Positions 8,280 to 16,498 of a stretch of 64,000 nucleotides of DNA are shown in pieces. The notes beneath the pieces are model-generated. The model saw only the letters and a program-made list of their open reading frames with translations, searched no databases and was not told the DNA's origin. The stretch is from a bacterium BMS3Abin11 (GTDB lineage: Bacteria > Pseudomonadota > Gammaproteobacteria > BMS3Bbin11): assembly GCA_002897635.1 (NCBI GenBank), contig BDTD01000023.1:1-64000 (forward strand), in the 5' to 3' direction. Position 1 is the stretch's first letter; every line of letters starts with the position of its first letter. A program made the position numbers and the translations under genes.

Positions 8280-8776
8280 ACGGAAGGATCCTACGTGATC
8301 TGCCGGAGAGCTGCCCACCCGGGCAGCCTCGACAACCCGTTCACTCCGTACTGCGCGTCTATGATGTATTTGTCAATGTGGAAGGTCTGCGGGTTCGGGT
8401 GCCTAAGCCTCTTCTCGGGTTTATTCCCTTCGGCGTAAGTAAGAGTTTCGGCTTCTATGTCGTGATGATACTTGCTGCCTCCGAGTCCAGCGAGTCTGCG
8501 CAGCTGTTGAGCCTGGCCAAGGCGGCGCTTGCCGATGAGTTTGCGTCGATTAGTCGGAACTCACCGGATGAGTGGGATATACAACAGGTAAACTGTCGCG
8601 AGGTTGGAGCGGCACCGCCGGAGTTTCAGCAACCGGGTTGTGTCGACCATGACTGGGGCGCAATATGGTATGAGCTTGGGGATGAGACCGCGAAACGCGA
8701 TCGCTACGAGCTGGCAAAGACGCGCCTGTGGGAAGAAGGTTTCAAGGTATCGAGGGCGCCCATTCTGCCGATATAG
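8276..8776 (+). CDS. uncharacterised protein in the cytochrome operon
   Basis: 166 residues from a GTG that overlaps the cytochrome stop (AAGTGA), so it is translationally coupled. I recognise no family. There is no signal peptide or clear transmembrane helix apart from a short hydrophobic run (GFYVVMILAAS, near residue 60). Residues 90-165 are mixed charged and look globular. A maturation or chaperone role, as dedicated proteins often have next to exported redox subunits, is only a guess from position. No TorD-type motif was seen. Confidence 0.6.
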   Translation: MNGRILRDLPESCPPGQPRQPVHSVLRVYDVFVNVEGLRVRVPKPLLGFIPFGVSKSFGFYVVMILAASESSESAQLLSLAKAALADEFASISRNSPDEWDIQQVNCREVGAAPPEFQQPGCVDHDWGAIWYELGDETAKRDRYELAKTRLWEEGFKVSRAPILPI

Positions 8777-8799
8777 GTGCGACACGTGATACAGGTTTC

Positions 8800-9972
8800 A
8801 TGAACGAGAACAGCACTTTGCGCTTCAACACCCGGGGTGACACAGCCAAAGGTTCCAGCGACACCGCGCTACGGATTGACCAGATGCAGTGTCTGAACCT
8901 CAGGGGACGAAACGTCACCTGCATGCAGTGCGCCGACACCTGCTCGGCAAAGGCACTGAAATTAACGGTAGACGAGGTCAGTCTGGATGCGGGACGATGT
9001 ACCGCATGCGGGGCATGCCTGCCGGTTTGTCCGTCAGGTGCCATGTGGCTGACTGGATTCGTTCCGCAGCAATTTCTGGAAACCGTGGCGGGTGCGGCCG
9101 AGATACACATTTACTGTAGCCAAAGCGACGATCCCGATAGTGATATTATTGTTCCCTGCCTCCAGGTTCTGGATACCCGCTTGCTTGCCGCGGCAGCCGC
9201 GGATGGTGCGGAGACCGTGGTGCTACACGGTACCGACCAGTGTTCGAGCTGCGATCGAGGAGATGCTCGCGCTGTCTTCGAGCAGATACACGCAAACCTG
9301 AAAAGATGGTTCACTGATGTCCCTGTGCACCTCATACAAGAGAACCGGGCGCAGATCGGAAAGGGAGAGCGCTCGGGTGAAGATCAGATTCAGCTCGGCC
9401 GCCGAAATTTCCTGCGTTTTGCTGGTGCCAAGGTTGCCCACGGTGCTTCGAAGTGGCTCGTAGATGCTGCACCGGAACAGGATGAGGCAACATCGCAACG
9501 GTTTATTTTCCCGAGCGATGGAAGTTCCAGTCGCCCATCCGCATATCAGGAGCTGCTGGCAGAGCGAGCCGAGTCACTTCCCTGGCGAGACCACCAGTTG
9601 CCCTGGCGTTCCCTCGTGTTCAGCGATGCCTGTAACGCGTGTCTTACCTGTGCCCAACGCTGTCCCACGGGGGCGCTGGTACCGAAAGAGACAAAGTCAA
9701 CGATTTCTATTTTGTTCCGTTTGCGTCAATGCACAGACTGCGGTCTGTGTGGACATCTCTGCCCCGAAAGCGCTATCTCGTGCGCTTCGGTCGCGAGCTC
9801 GGAAGAACTGCGCGCACCGGCGCATCGCGTGATGCATCGCAGCCTGCGTCAGTGCGCAGGCTGCGCCCGCAGCTTTGTTCCCGGGCCGGATTCCGGTGAG
9901 TTGTGCACGACCTGCCAGAACGAACTCGATGTGGCGAACGACTGGAAGACAATGTTGATCGATTCGTCGTAA
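8800..9972 (+). CDS. multi-cluster ferredoxin with NapF-like C-terminal half
   Basis: 390 residues from ATG 8800. The N-terminal part has two cysteine groups (CMQCADTC and CTACGACLPVCP) and a middle region with paired Cys (IYCSQ, CSSCDRGD). Near residue 200 comes LGRRNFLRFAG, a twin-arginine-like motif placed as in NapF. It is followed by two ferredoxin motifs, CNACLTCAQRCP and CTDCGLCGHLCP, and a zinc-ribbon-like tail CAGC...CTTC. This looks like a fusion of a ferredoxin with a NapF-type protein. It probably supports assembly of, or electron transfer to, the upstream complex. The internal RR motif is not at the N-terminus, so export by Tat is doubtful. Confidence 0.75.
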   Translation: MNENSTLRFNTRGDTAKGSSDTALRIDQMQCLNLRGRNVTCMQCADTCSAKALKLTVDEVSLDAGRCTACGACLPVCPSGAMWLTGFVPQQFLETVAGAAEIHIYCSQSDDPDSDIIVPCLQVLDTRLLAAAAADGAETVVLHGTDQCSSCDRGDARAVFEQIHANLKRWFTDVPVHLIQENRAQIGKGERSGEDQIQLGRRNFLRFAGAKVAHGASKWLVDAAPEQDEATSQRFIFPSDGSSSRPSAYQELLAERAESLPWRDHQLPWRSLVFSDACNACLTCAQRCPTGALVPKETKSTISILFRLRQCTDCGLCGHLCPESAISCASVASSEELRAPAHRVMHRSLRQCAGCARSFVPGPDSGELCTTCQNELDVANDWKTMLIDSS

Positions 9973-10075
9973 GCGACGATTCTCCCGCACTCTTTCCGCG
10001 ATGATCTCGTCGCTAGGGCGGGAAGCACCGCCGCCGGAAGAAACAAATTCATTCAACGAACACAGGAGATAAGAC

Positions 10076-10562
10076 ATGTACATTTGCTTTTTAAAGACAT
10101 TCTGGAAAGCCGCGCTCGTACTGATCGGTGTGGCGATTTTTCAACCCATTGCCGCAGCGGCAGACGCCCCGGACAATTTCCAGGTCGTCGATGGTGTGGC
10201 GATCTATCTGGGTGTGGTGCCGGCCCAGGTTATCCAGGGGCACCCCAAGGAGCACCTGGAATCCAAGATGCATGGAGGTGTTCCGATCAAGGGTCACCGT
10301 GATCATGTGGTCGTGGCCTTGTTCGACGACGCCACCGGCAAGCGTATCGAAAATGCGAAGGTCAAAGGTAGCGTTATGGAAATCGGCCTGGGGGGGGAAA
10401 CAAAAAAGGCTCGATGCCATGAAGATCGCCGGCACGATCACCTACGGTAACTACTTTGACATGCCGAACAAGGGTACTTATCACATCAAGCTATGGATTC
10501 GCATCCCTGGCATGTCGCATGACATTGAAGTAAGATTCACGCATCGGCACACTGACGGCTAA
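10076..10562 (+). pseudogene. periplasmic YtkA/FixH-like protein, frameshifted in a G8 run
   Basis: The start ATG 10076 has AGGAG nine bases upstream and an N-terminal signal peptide ending near IAAAADA. The frame reads through VIQGHPKEHLESKMHGGVP and HVVVALFDDATGKRIENAKV, then is lost at the eight-G run 10390-10397. Removing one G gives a continuous ending QKRLDAMKIAGTITYGNYFD through MSHDIEVRFTHRH to TAA at 10562 (about 161 residues). The fold resembles YtkA/FixH-type beta-sandwich proteins; the exact role is unknown. The shift may be real decay, homopolymer phase variation or a base-calling error. Confidence 0.65.
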
Positions 10563-10629
10563 ACTATACGTCCCGTGTGGCGCGGCATTATGACGCAAGC
10601 CGTAGACCAGCGGGGGCAAACTGAAGCGT

Positions 10630-10655
10630 ACTGGATTTAACGGATATCGTAAATC
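10630..10655 (+). repeat. right copy of near-direct repeat flanking the accessory segment
   Basis: ACTGGATTTAACGGATATCG followed by TAAATC, matching 2202-2227. It lies 20 bases before a prpD relic, so it marks a plausible right boundary of the inserted ~8.4 kb. Confidence 0.45.
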
Positions 10656-10674
10656 AGGGTCGATTCCGAAGGTT

Positions 10675-10734
10675 TGAATAATTCGGCAGACCGTGGCCAC
10701 TGTCTGCTATTTATGGTTGCAATTGCGCTGTTGC
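10675..10734 (+). pseudogene. prpD fragment (relic)
   Basis: By hand alignment 52 of 60 bases match prpD positions 1422-1481. The conserved reading is NNSADRGHCLLFMVAIAL versus NNPADRDHCLQYMVAIAL in the intact gene. No flanking prpD sequence remains recognisable, so it is a short remnant of a second, diverged prpD. Confidence 0.75.
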
Positions 10735-10782
10735 TTAGCCAGTGGGCCATGCGTACCACCCCCTGTTTCCAATAAGAAGTCC

Positions 10783-10814
10783 TTGACCTGTACCTAACAC
10801 ACAGGTGTTATATT
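10783..10814 (+). promoter_or_regulatory. candidate promoter with palindromic operator before the SPW-repeat gene
   Basis: TTGACC at 10783-10788 resembles a -35 box, and GTTATA/TATATT at 10807-10814 a -10 box (spacing 18-20, longer than ideal). A perfect inverted repeat TAACAC-ACAG-GTGTTA (10795-10810) overlaps the -10 region and could bind a repressor. Confidence 0.4.
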
Positions 10815-10877
10815 TAAGACGTGTTCTAAAGAGCCATCAATTGCAGATGACTCGTTGAGGAACAATGGAGGTGTATT

Positions 10878-11255
10878 ATGAAAGAGCAACGATGGCAAGA
10901 CTGGACGATTGTCGTGTTAGGTGTGTGGCTTGTGCTGGCACCGTTCTTTGGTATCGGTGCTATTGGTGATGTGGCCGCAATCAACTCCTACCTGATCGGA
11001 GCGGTGGTGGCGGTAGTTGCATTCATGGCAATCGCCAAACCGGAACTGTGGAAGGAGTATACTAACCTGACACTTGGACTCTGGTTGATCGCTGCACCGT
11101 TCGTATTAAGCTTCACGAATCAGGCAGGCCCGATGTGGAACCAGATTATCGTAGGCCTTCTGATCGGTGCCGCCGCATTTGATGTCACCTTGAGAATGTC
11201 AAAACCAACGGAAGGACATGGTGGTCCTGAGGGTCACGGTCACGGGCATGCATAG
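10878..11255 (+). CDS. SPW-repeat membrane protein
   Basis: 125 residues with four transmembrane helices arranged as two similar halves. Each contains a W-rich repeat of the SPW type: DWTIVVLGVWLVLAPF and NLTLGLWLIAAPFVLSF. The tail is rich in Gly and His (EGHGGPEGHGHGHA), which could bind metal. The ATG has GGAGG upstream. Family function is unknown; the gene stands alone. Confidence 0.8.
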   Translation: MKEQRWQDWTIVVLGVWLVLAPFFGIGAIGDVAAINSYLIGAVVAVVAFMAIAKPELWKEYTNLTLGLWLIAAPFVLSFTNQAGPMWNQIIVGLLIGAAAFDVTLRMSKPTEGHGGPEGHGHGHA

Positions 11256-11950
11256 TGTGGCATTCTCTGTTGGCTGAGAGGAGGCAGCGAATGGCCCGGA
11301 TCTGAATGGGCAGGCAGGTAGCGAGTTTAGCATCAGTTAAATATTCGCTCTGTTACCCCCGGCAGGATGCGGGCTGTTCTTGTTTGTAAACACAATGGCC
11401 GGCCGCACCGCAGTATTTGGTGGGTTCTTTACCCTTTCGACTCTATAGATGAGGTGCCCTTGATAAAGGCCGAAGGTTATTATGCTTATACGTCAGTAAA
11501 CCCGTCCCCGCATACGGGCTTAAGAAAAACAAAGGCACCATCAGACAGGGGATATTGTTTTGAAAGCTGGCTGAACAATTTGTTCCGGTCTATGCCTGCT
11601 GGTCGTGGTTGCGAGCCTGGTCGCAGTCGCTGCTGCCAATGTTATTGATATTCATAGACAAAGACAAACAATGTAACTGCGCCATCTGCAGGGAAAAGAA
11701 CCTTGGCGCAACGTGATTGAAACAACCAGAGACAGAGCACGATTTAGAAAAGAAGATAATTAGTCGGGAGAAACACGGGTAAGATCTCAGTGACCAGTAA
11801 TTGAAAAAACCATATTTTTTCGTAGGTAGCATCTGGACAGAATCTGGACACAAGGTAAATTGCAGAAGTAATTTCTGGTTAGTATTTTCCTGCTCCAGCA
11901 ATCAGCAGAAAAAATATCAAACTCTCCTGTAATACAGTAATATCAATGCC
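11256..11950. other. gene-free stretch
   Basis: About 700 bases without a supported gene. The possible ORFs are short, lack ribosome binding sites and have no recognisable product. A GAGGTGCCCTT core at 11450-11460 resembles the repeat near tRNA-Leu. A small hairpin CCCGT...ACGGG lies near 11502-11519. Confidence 0.5.
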
Positions 11951-11958
11951 TTGAGGGC

Positions 11959-11987
11959 TTGCATCGTGGTTTGTTTTATACCATAAT
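11959..11987 (+). promoter_or_regulatory. sigma-70-type promoter for tRNA-Val
   Basis: TTGCAT (11959-11964), 17-base spacer, CATAAT (11982-11987). Transcription would begin a few bases before the tRNA at 12000. Confidence 0.6.
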
Positions 11988-11999
11988 CCGCCGCCTTAT

Positions 12000-12074
12000 A
12001 GGCGTGTAGCTCAGTGGTAGAGCACTACCTTGACATGGTAGTGGTCGGTGGTTCGATCCCACTCGCGCCTACCA
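12000..12074 (+). tRNA. tRNA-Val(GAC)
   Basis: Cloverleaf with acceptor AGGCGTG/CGCGCCT, D-arm GCTCAGTGGTAGAGC, anticodon stem CTACC/GGTAG with loop TTGACAT (anticodon GAC), T-arm GGTTCGATCCC and encoded CCA. 75 nt. Confidence 0.95.
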
Positions 12075-12081
12075 AAAAACA

Positions 12082-12127
12082 GGGGTCAGAGTAGATTTTT
12101 ATAAGTCTAAAAATCAAGTCTGACCCC
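12082..12127. repeat. 46-bp hairpin element (GGGGTCAGA...TCTGACCCC)
   Basis: Outer arms GGGGTCAGA and TCTGACCCC enclose inner arms GATTTTTA and TAAAAATC with loop TAAGTC; the arms are perfect and separated by 3-base internal loops. It sits directly after tRNA-Val and before thrS. It looks like a palindromic interspersed repeat and could also end or attenuate transcription. A similarly built GGGGTCGG hairpin precedes tRNA-Pro at 19663. Confidence 0.75.
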
Positions 12128-12189
12128 GCATCTGTTAACTACTTCACGCGGCCTCTGGTAAGGGTCGCCACTGAGACGAGGTTACAATC

Positions 12190-14121
12190 ATGCCTGTTAT
12201 TACCCTTCCTGATGGATCTACTCGATCCTTTGCTGCCCCTGTTTCTGTGATGCAGGTTGCCGAAGACATTGGTCCCGGGCTTGCCAAAGCGACTCTTGCT
12301 GGCCGTGTTAATGGTGATCTGGTCGATGCCAGTTTTGTCATGAGTGATGATGCCTCACTGGCGATAGTGACATCACGTGATGATGATGCGCTGGAGCTGT
12401 TTCGTCATGATGCCGCACATGTGATGGCGCAGGCGGTGCAGGAATTATTTCCTGGGACACAGGTGACAATCGGCCCTGCTATTGAAGACGGTTTTTATTA
12501 TGATTTTGCCCGTGACGAAGCCTTTACATCTGCAGATTTGAATAAGATCGAGCAGAAGATGCATGAAATTGTTAAGCGCGATCTAGTTATTCAGCGTGAG
12601 GTGATGGACAGGGCAGAGGCTATGAAGGTTTTTGCCGAACTGGGTGAGGATTACAAGGTCGAGATTATCGACGATATTATCCCGGAGGGCGAAGAAGTCT
12701 CAATCTACCGTCAGGGTGACTGGTTTGATGTCTGCCGTGGGCCACATTTACCGAGTACCGGCAAGCTGGGGAAGGCCTTTAAGTTAATGAAATTGGCCGG
12801 GGCCTATTGGCGTGGCGATTCACGTAACGAAATGCTGCAGCGTATCTATGGTACTGCCTGGACAGACAGGAAAGAGTTGAAGGCCTATCTGCATCGGCTT
12901 GAAGAAGCGGAAAAGCGTGACCATCGAAAGCTTGCAAAGCAGATGGACCTGTTTCACCTGCAGGAGCAGGCACCCGGTATGGTGTACTGGCATGACAAGG
13001 GCTGGCGGATCTATCAGGTTGTTGAAAACTACATTCGTTCACAGTTACGTGAGCACGGCTACCAGGAAGTGCATACGCCACAGATTATCGATCGTTCGTT
13101 GTGGGAGAAGTCGGGTCATTGGGACAAGTTCCACGATGATATGTTTACCACGGCTTCGGAAAACCGTGATTATGCGATTAAACCGATGAATTGCCCGGCA
13201 CATATTCAGATATACAACCAGGGGCTGAAAAGCTACCGTGATCTGCCGCTGCGACTGGCTGAGTTTGGCTCCTGTCACCGTAACGAACCCTCCGGTACCC
13301 TGCACGGCATCATGCGCCTGCGTAATTTCGTGCAGGACGATGCGCACATTTTCTGTACAGAGGAGCAGATTCAGGATGAAGTCTCTGATTTCATTGATCT
13401 GCTGTTTGAAGTGTATAAAGATTTTGGCTTTGAAGATATCCTGATTAAGCTTTCTACACGTCCTGAAAAAAGAGTGGGTAAGGACGAGGACTGGGATAGA
13501 GCTGAGCTTGCCCTGGAGCAAGCTCTGAATGCCAAGCAGCTGGATTGGGATCTACAGCCGGGTGAGGGGGCATTCTATGGGCCTAAAATTGATTTTTCAC
13601 TGAAAGACAGTATTGGTCGAGTCTGGCAGTGTGGCACCATTCAGGTCGATTTTTCCATGCCCGGGCGGCTTGATGCAAGCTACATCGATCATCACGGCAA
13701 TAAGCAGGTACCAGTGATGCTGCACCGCGCAATACTGGGTTCGCTGGAGCGTTTTATCGGTATTCTGATCGAAGAATCTGCGGGACTGCTGCCATTATGG
13801 CTGGCACCGATACAGGCTGTGGTAATGAATATTACAGACGATCAGGCTGAATTTGCCACAAATGTTGAGAGAACCTTGAAAAAACAGGGGTTCAGAGTCG
13901 ATTCGGACTTGAGAAATGAGAAGATCGGCTTTAAAATTCGCGAGCACACAATACAGCGCATTCCGTACCTTCTCGTGGTGGGTAACCGTGAGGTGGAGGA
14001 TCGTGTTGTTTCTGTTCGTACACAAAGGGGTGAAGACCTGGGTTCGATGACGGTAGAAGAATTTGCCGACTTGATGAACAAAGAGGTTTCCACCAGGAGT
14101 CAAACTGTTTCGGAGGGTTAA
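12190..14121 (+). CDS. thrS: threonyl-tRNA synthetase
   Basis: Charges tRNA-Thr. 643 residues, the usual length. Order: TGS domain (1-61), editing domain with the [11 protein letters not shown] metal-binding His pair (about residues 74-78), class II catalytic core with MNCPAHI carrying the zinc ligand Cys335, motif 2 ([20 protein letters not shown]) and motif 3 near [14 protein letters not shown], then the anticodon-binding domain. ATG 12190 has GAGG upstream. It heads the thrS-infC-rpmI-rplT cluster; its last codons contain the infC Shine-Dalgarno. Confidence 0.97.
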   Translation: MPVITLPDGSTRSFAAPVSVMQVAEDIGPGLAKATLAGRVNGDLVDASFVMSDDASLAIVTSRDDDALELFRHDAAHVMAQAVQELFPGTQVTIGPAIEDGFYYDFARDEAFTSADLNKIEQKMHEIVKRDLVIQREVMDRAEAMKVFAELGEDYKVEIIDDIIPEGEEVSIYRQGDWFDVCRGPHLPSTGKLGKAFKLMKLAGAYWRGDSRNEMLQRIYGTAWTDRKELKAYLHRLEEAEKRDHRKLAKQMDLFHLQEQAPGMVYWHDKGWRIYQVVENYIRSQLREHGYQEVHTPQIIDRSLWEKSGHWDKFHDDMFTTASENRDYAIKPMNCPAHIQIYNQGLKSYRDLPLRLAEFGSCHRNEPSGTLHGIMRLRNFVQDDAHIFCTEEQIQDEVSDFIDLLFEVYKDFGFEDILIKLSTRPEKRVGKDEDWDRAELALEQALNAKQLDWDLQPGEGAFYGPKIDFSLKDSIGRVWQCGTIQVDFSMPGRLDASYIDHHGNKQVPVMLHRAILGSLERFIGILIEESAGLLPLWLAPIQAVVMNITDDQAEFATNVERTLKKQGFRVDSDLRNEKIGFKIREHTIQRIPYLLVVGNREVEDRVVSVRTQRGEDLGSMTVEEFADLMNKEVSTRSQTVSEG

Positions 14122-14125
14122 ACCA

Positions 14126-14644
14126 ATCGCAGGTGAAAAGCAGTATCGTATGAATTCACAAATTCGGGTGCCCAAGGTGCGTCTGGTCGGTGAAGATGGT
14201 GGTCAGATAGGTCTAGTTGCTACAGATGAAGCACTAAATATGGCAGTAGATGCCGGTCTGGATCTGGTCGAAATATCTCCAAATGCTGATCCGCCTGTCT
14301 GTCGTTTGATGGACTATGGCAAGTTCAAGTATCAGGACAGTAAGCGCAAGCATGCAGCGAAGAAGAAACAGAAAGTAGTAACGGTTAAAGAGATTAAGTT
14401 TCGTCCCGGCACAGATGTTGGCGATTACAATATCAAGCTTGGGAAACTGATTAAATTTCTTGAAAACGGCGACAAGGTAAAATTGACTTTACGTTTTCGC
14501 GGTAGAGAGATGGCGCATCAGCATCTGGGTATGGATTTACTCAATCGTGCCGAAGCGGATCTTTCGGAGCTGGCTGTTGTGGAGCAGTATCCGAAAATGG
14601 AAGGGCGCCAGATGGTAATGGTAATGGCGCCGAAGAAAGCCTAG
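14126..14644 (+). CDS. infC: translation initiation factor IF-3, AUC start
   Basis: Binds the 30S subunit and checks initiator tRNA and start codon. I place the start at ATC 14126, not at the in-frame ATG 14150. GGAGGG (14112-14117) is eight bases before the ATC and overlaps the end of thrS. The added residues (AGEKQYR) align with the conserved IF-3 N-terminus. IF-3 genes typically use AUU/AUC-type starts so that IF-3 represses its own translation. The product is 172 residues, with [17 protein letters not shown] and a C-terminal [10 protein letters not shown]. Confidence 0.88.
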   Translation: MAGEKQYRMNSQIRVPKVRLVGEDGGQIGLVATDEALNMAVDAGLDLVEISPNADPPVCRLMDYGKFKYQDSKRKHAAKKKQKVVTVKEIKFRPGTDVGDYNIKLGKLIKFLENGDKVKLTLRFRGREMAHQHLGMDLLNRAEADLSELAVVEQYPKMEGRQMVMVMAPKKA

Positions 14645-14737
14645 TAAAGCCGTCGACGGTTCACGGTAAGCGGGTATTAATCGCAGCAAGTGCTGTAAAA
14701 CGTACATACTACGTACATTGAAAAACCGGAGTAAGAA

Positions 14738-14935
14738 ATGCCTAAAATGAAGACTAATCGAGGTGCTGCAAAGCGCTTCAAAAAGACGGCGAGTGGTGAT
14801 TTTAAACGATCACAGGGCCATCGTCGCCATATCCTCACCAAGAAGTCGACCAAGCGCAAGCGTCATTTGCGTGCTGCGGCGACTATTCACAAAGCCGATG
14901 CCGCATCTGTCAAACAGATGCTGCCATTCAGTTAA
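14738..14935 (+). CDS. rpmI: 50S ribosomal protein L35
   Basis: 65 residues, very basic, [20 protein letters not shown] with the L35 signature and [15 protein letters not shown]. It follows infC after a 93-base spacer and precedes rplT by 16 bases. In Gammaproteobacteria L20 usually represses rpmI-rplT by binding upstream of rpmI; the infC-rpmI spacer is the place to look for that site. Confidence 0.97.
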   Translation: MPKMKTNRGAAKRFKKTASGDFKRSQGHRRHILTKKSTKRKRHLRAAATIHKADAASVKQMLPFS

Positions 14936-14951
14936 CTGGGAGGATTAGAAT

Positions 14952-15311
14952 ATGCCACGCGTAAAACGCGGTGTTACGACACACGCACGTCACAAAAAGG
15001 TACTTGATCGCGCTAAGGGTTATCGCGGCGCAAGAAAGAATGTATTTCGTGTTGCCAATCAGGCTGTTGCTAAAGCGGGACAATATGCCTATCGCGATCG
15101 TCGACAGAAGAAACGCCAGTTCCGTGCGCTATGGATCGCACGTATCAATGCTGCTGCCCGTTTGAATGGTCTTAGTTATAGCCGTTTCATGAACGGACTG
15201 TCGCGTGCTGAAATCGATCTCGATCGTAAGGTGCTGGCGGACATTGCTGTGCATGATCTTGGTACATTTTCTGCACTGGCTGAAAAGGCCCGGACGGCTC
15301 TCGCTTCCTGA
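14952..15311 (+). CDS. rplT: 50S ribosomal protein L20
   Basis: 119 residues beginning [18 protein letters not shown], with the family landmarks [19 protein letters not shown] and [21 protein letters not shown] has GGGAGG upstream. Binds 23S rRNA early in 50S assembly and in known systems represses its own operon. Followed by two hairpins, the second with terminator features. Confidence 0.98.
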   Translation: MPRVKRGVTTHARHKKVLDRAKGYRGARKNVFRVANQAVAKAGQYAYRDRRQKKRQFRALWIARINAAARLNGLSYSRFMNGLSRAEIDLDRKVLADIAVHDLGTFSALAEKARTALAS

Positions 15312-15323
15312 TCGTTTTTAGCT

Positions 15324-15341
15324 GCGAATCATCTGATTCGC
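15324..15341 (+). promoter_or_regulatory. perfect 8-bp hairpin after rplT
   Basis: GCGAATCA-TC-TGATTCGC immediately upstream of the terminator hairpin at 15353. It could be a partner or anti-terminator element in pheST leader control; no U-tract of its own. Confidence 0.45.
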
Positions 15342-15352
15342 AATGAAATCTG

Positions 15353-15383
15353 GAGGGAAAGGTCGTCGCCTTTCCCTTTTTTT
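15353..15383 (+). terminator. intrinsic terminator / possible pheST attenuator
   Basis: Stem GGGAAAGG (15355-15362), loop TCGTCG, CCTTTCCC (15369-15376), then seven T. It lies between rplT and pheS. An attenuator role is possible because pheST is attenuated in enteric bacteria, but I found no Phe-rich leader peptide. Confidence 0.75.
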
Positions 15384-15409
15384 ATTTGTAGAGGGCATCT
15401 GAGACATAA

Positions 15410-16465
<1,056 letters not shown>

Positions 16466-16498
16466 ATGTCTTATTATTAATCACGAGGTGGTTGAAGC

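Noticed and set aside
11367-11648. ORF of 93 codons in the 11.3-11.9 kb gap
   Set aside because: No ribosome site, no recognisable family, unusual composition; likely chance.
15343-15402. Possible leader peptide MKSGGKGRRLSLFLFVEGI before pheS
   Set aside because: It runs through the terminator hairpin, has only two Phe and no ribosome site, so it is not a convincing attenuator peptide.
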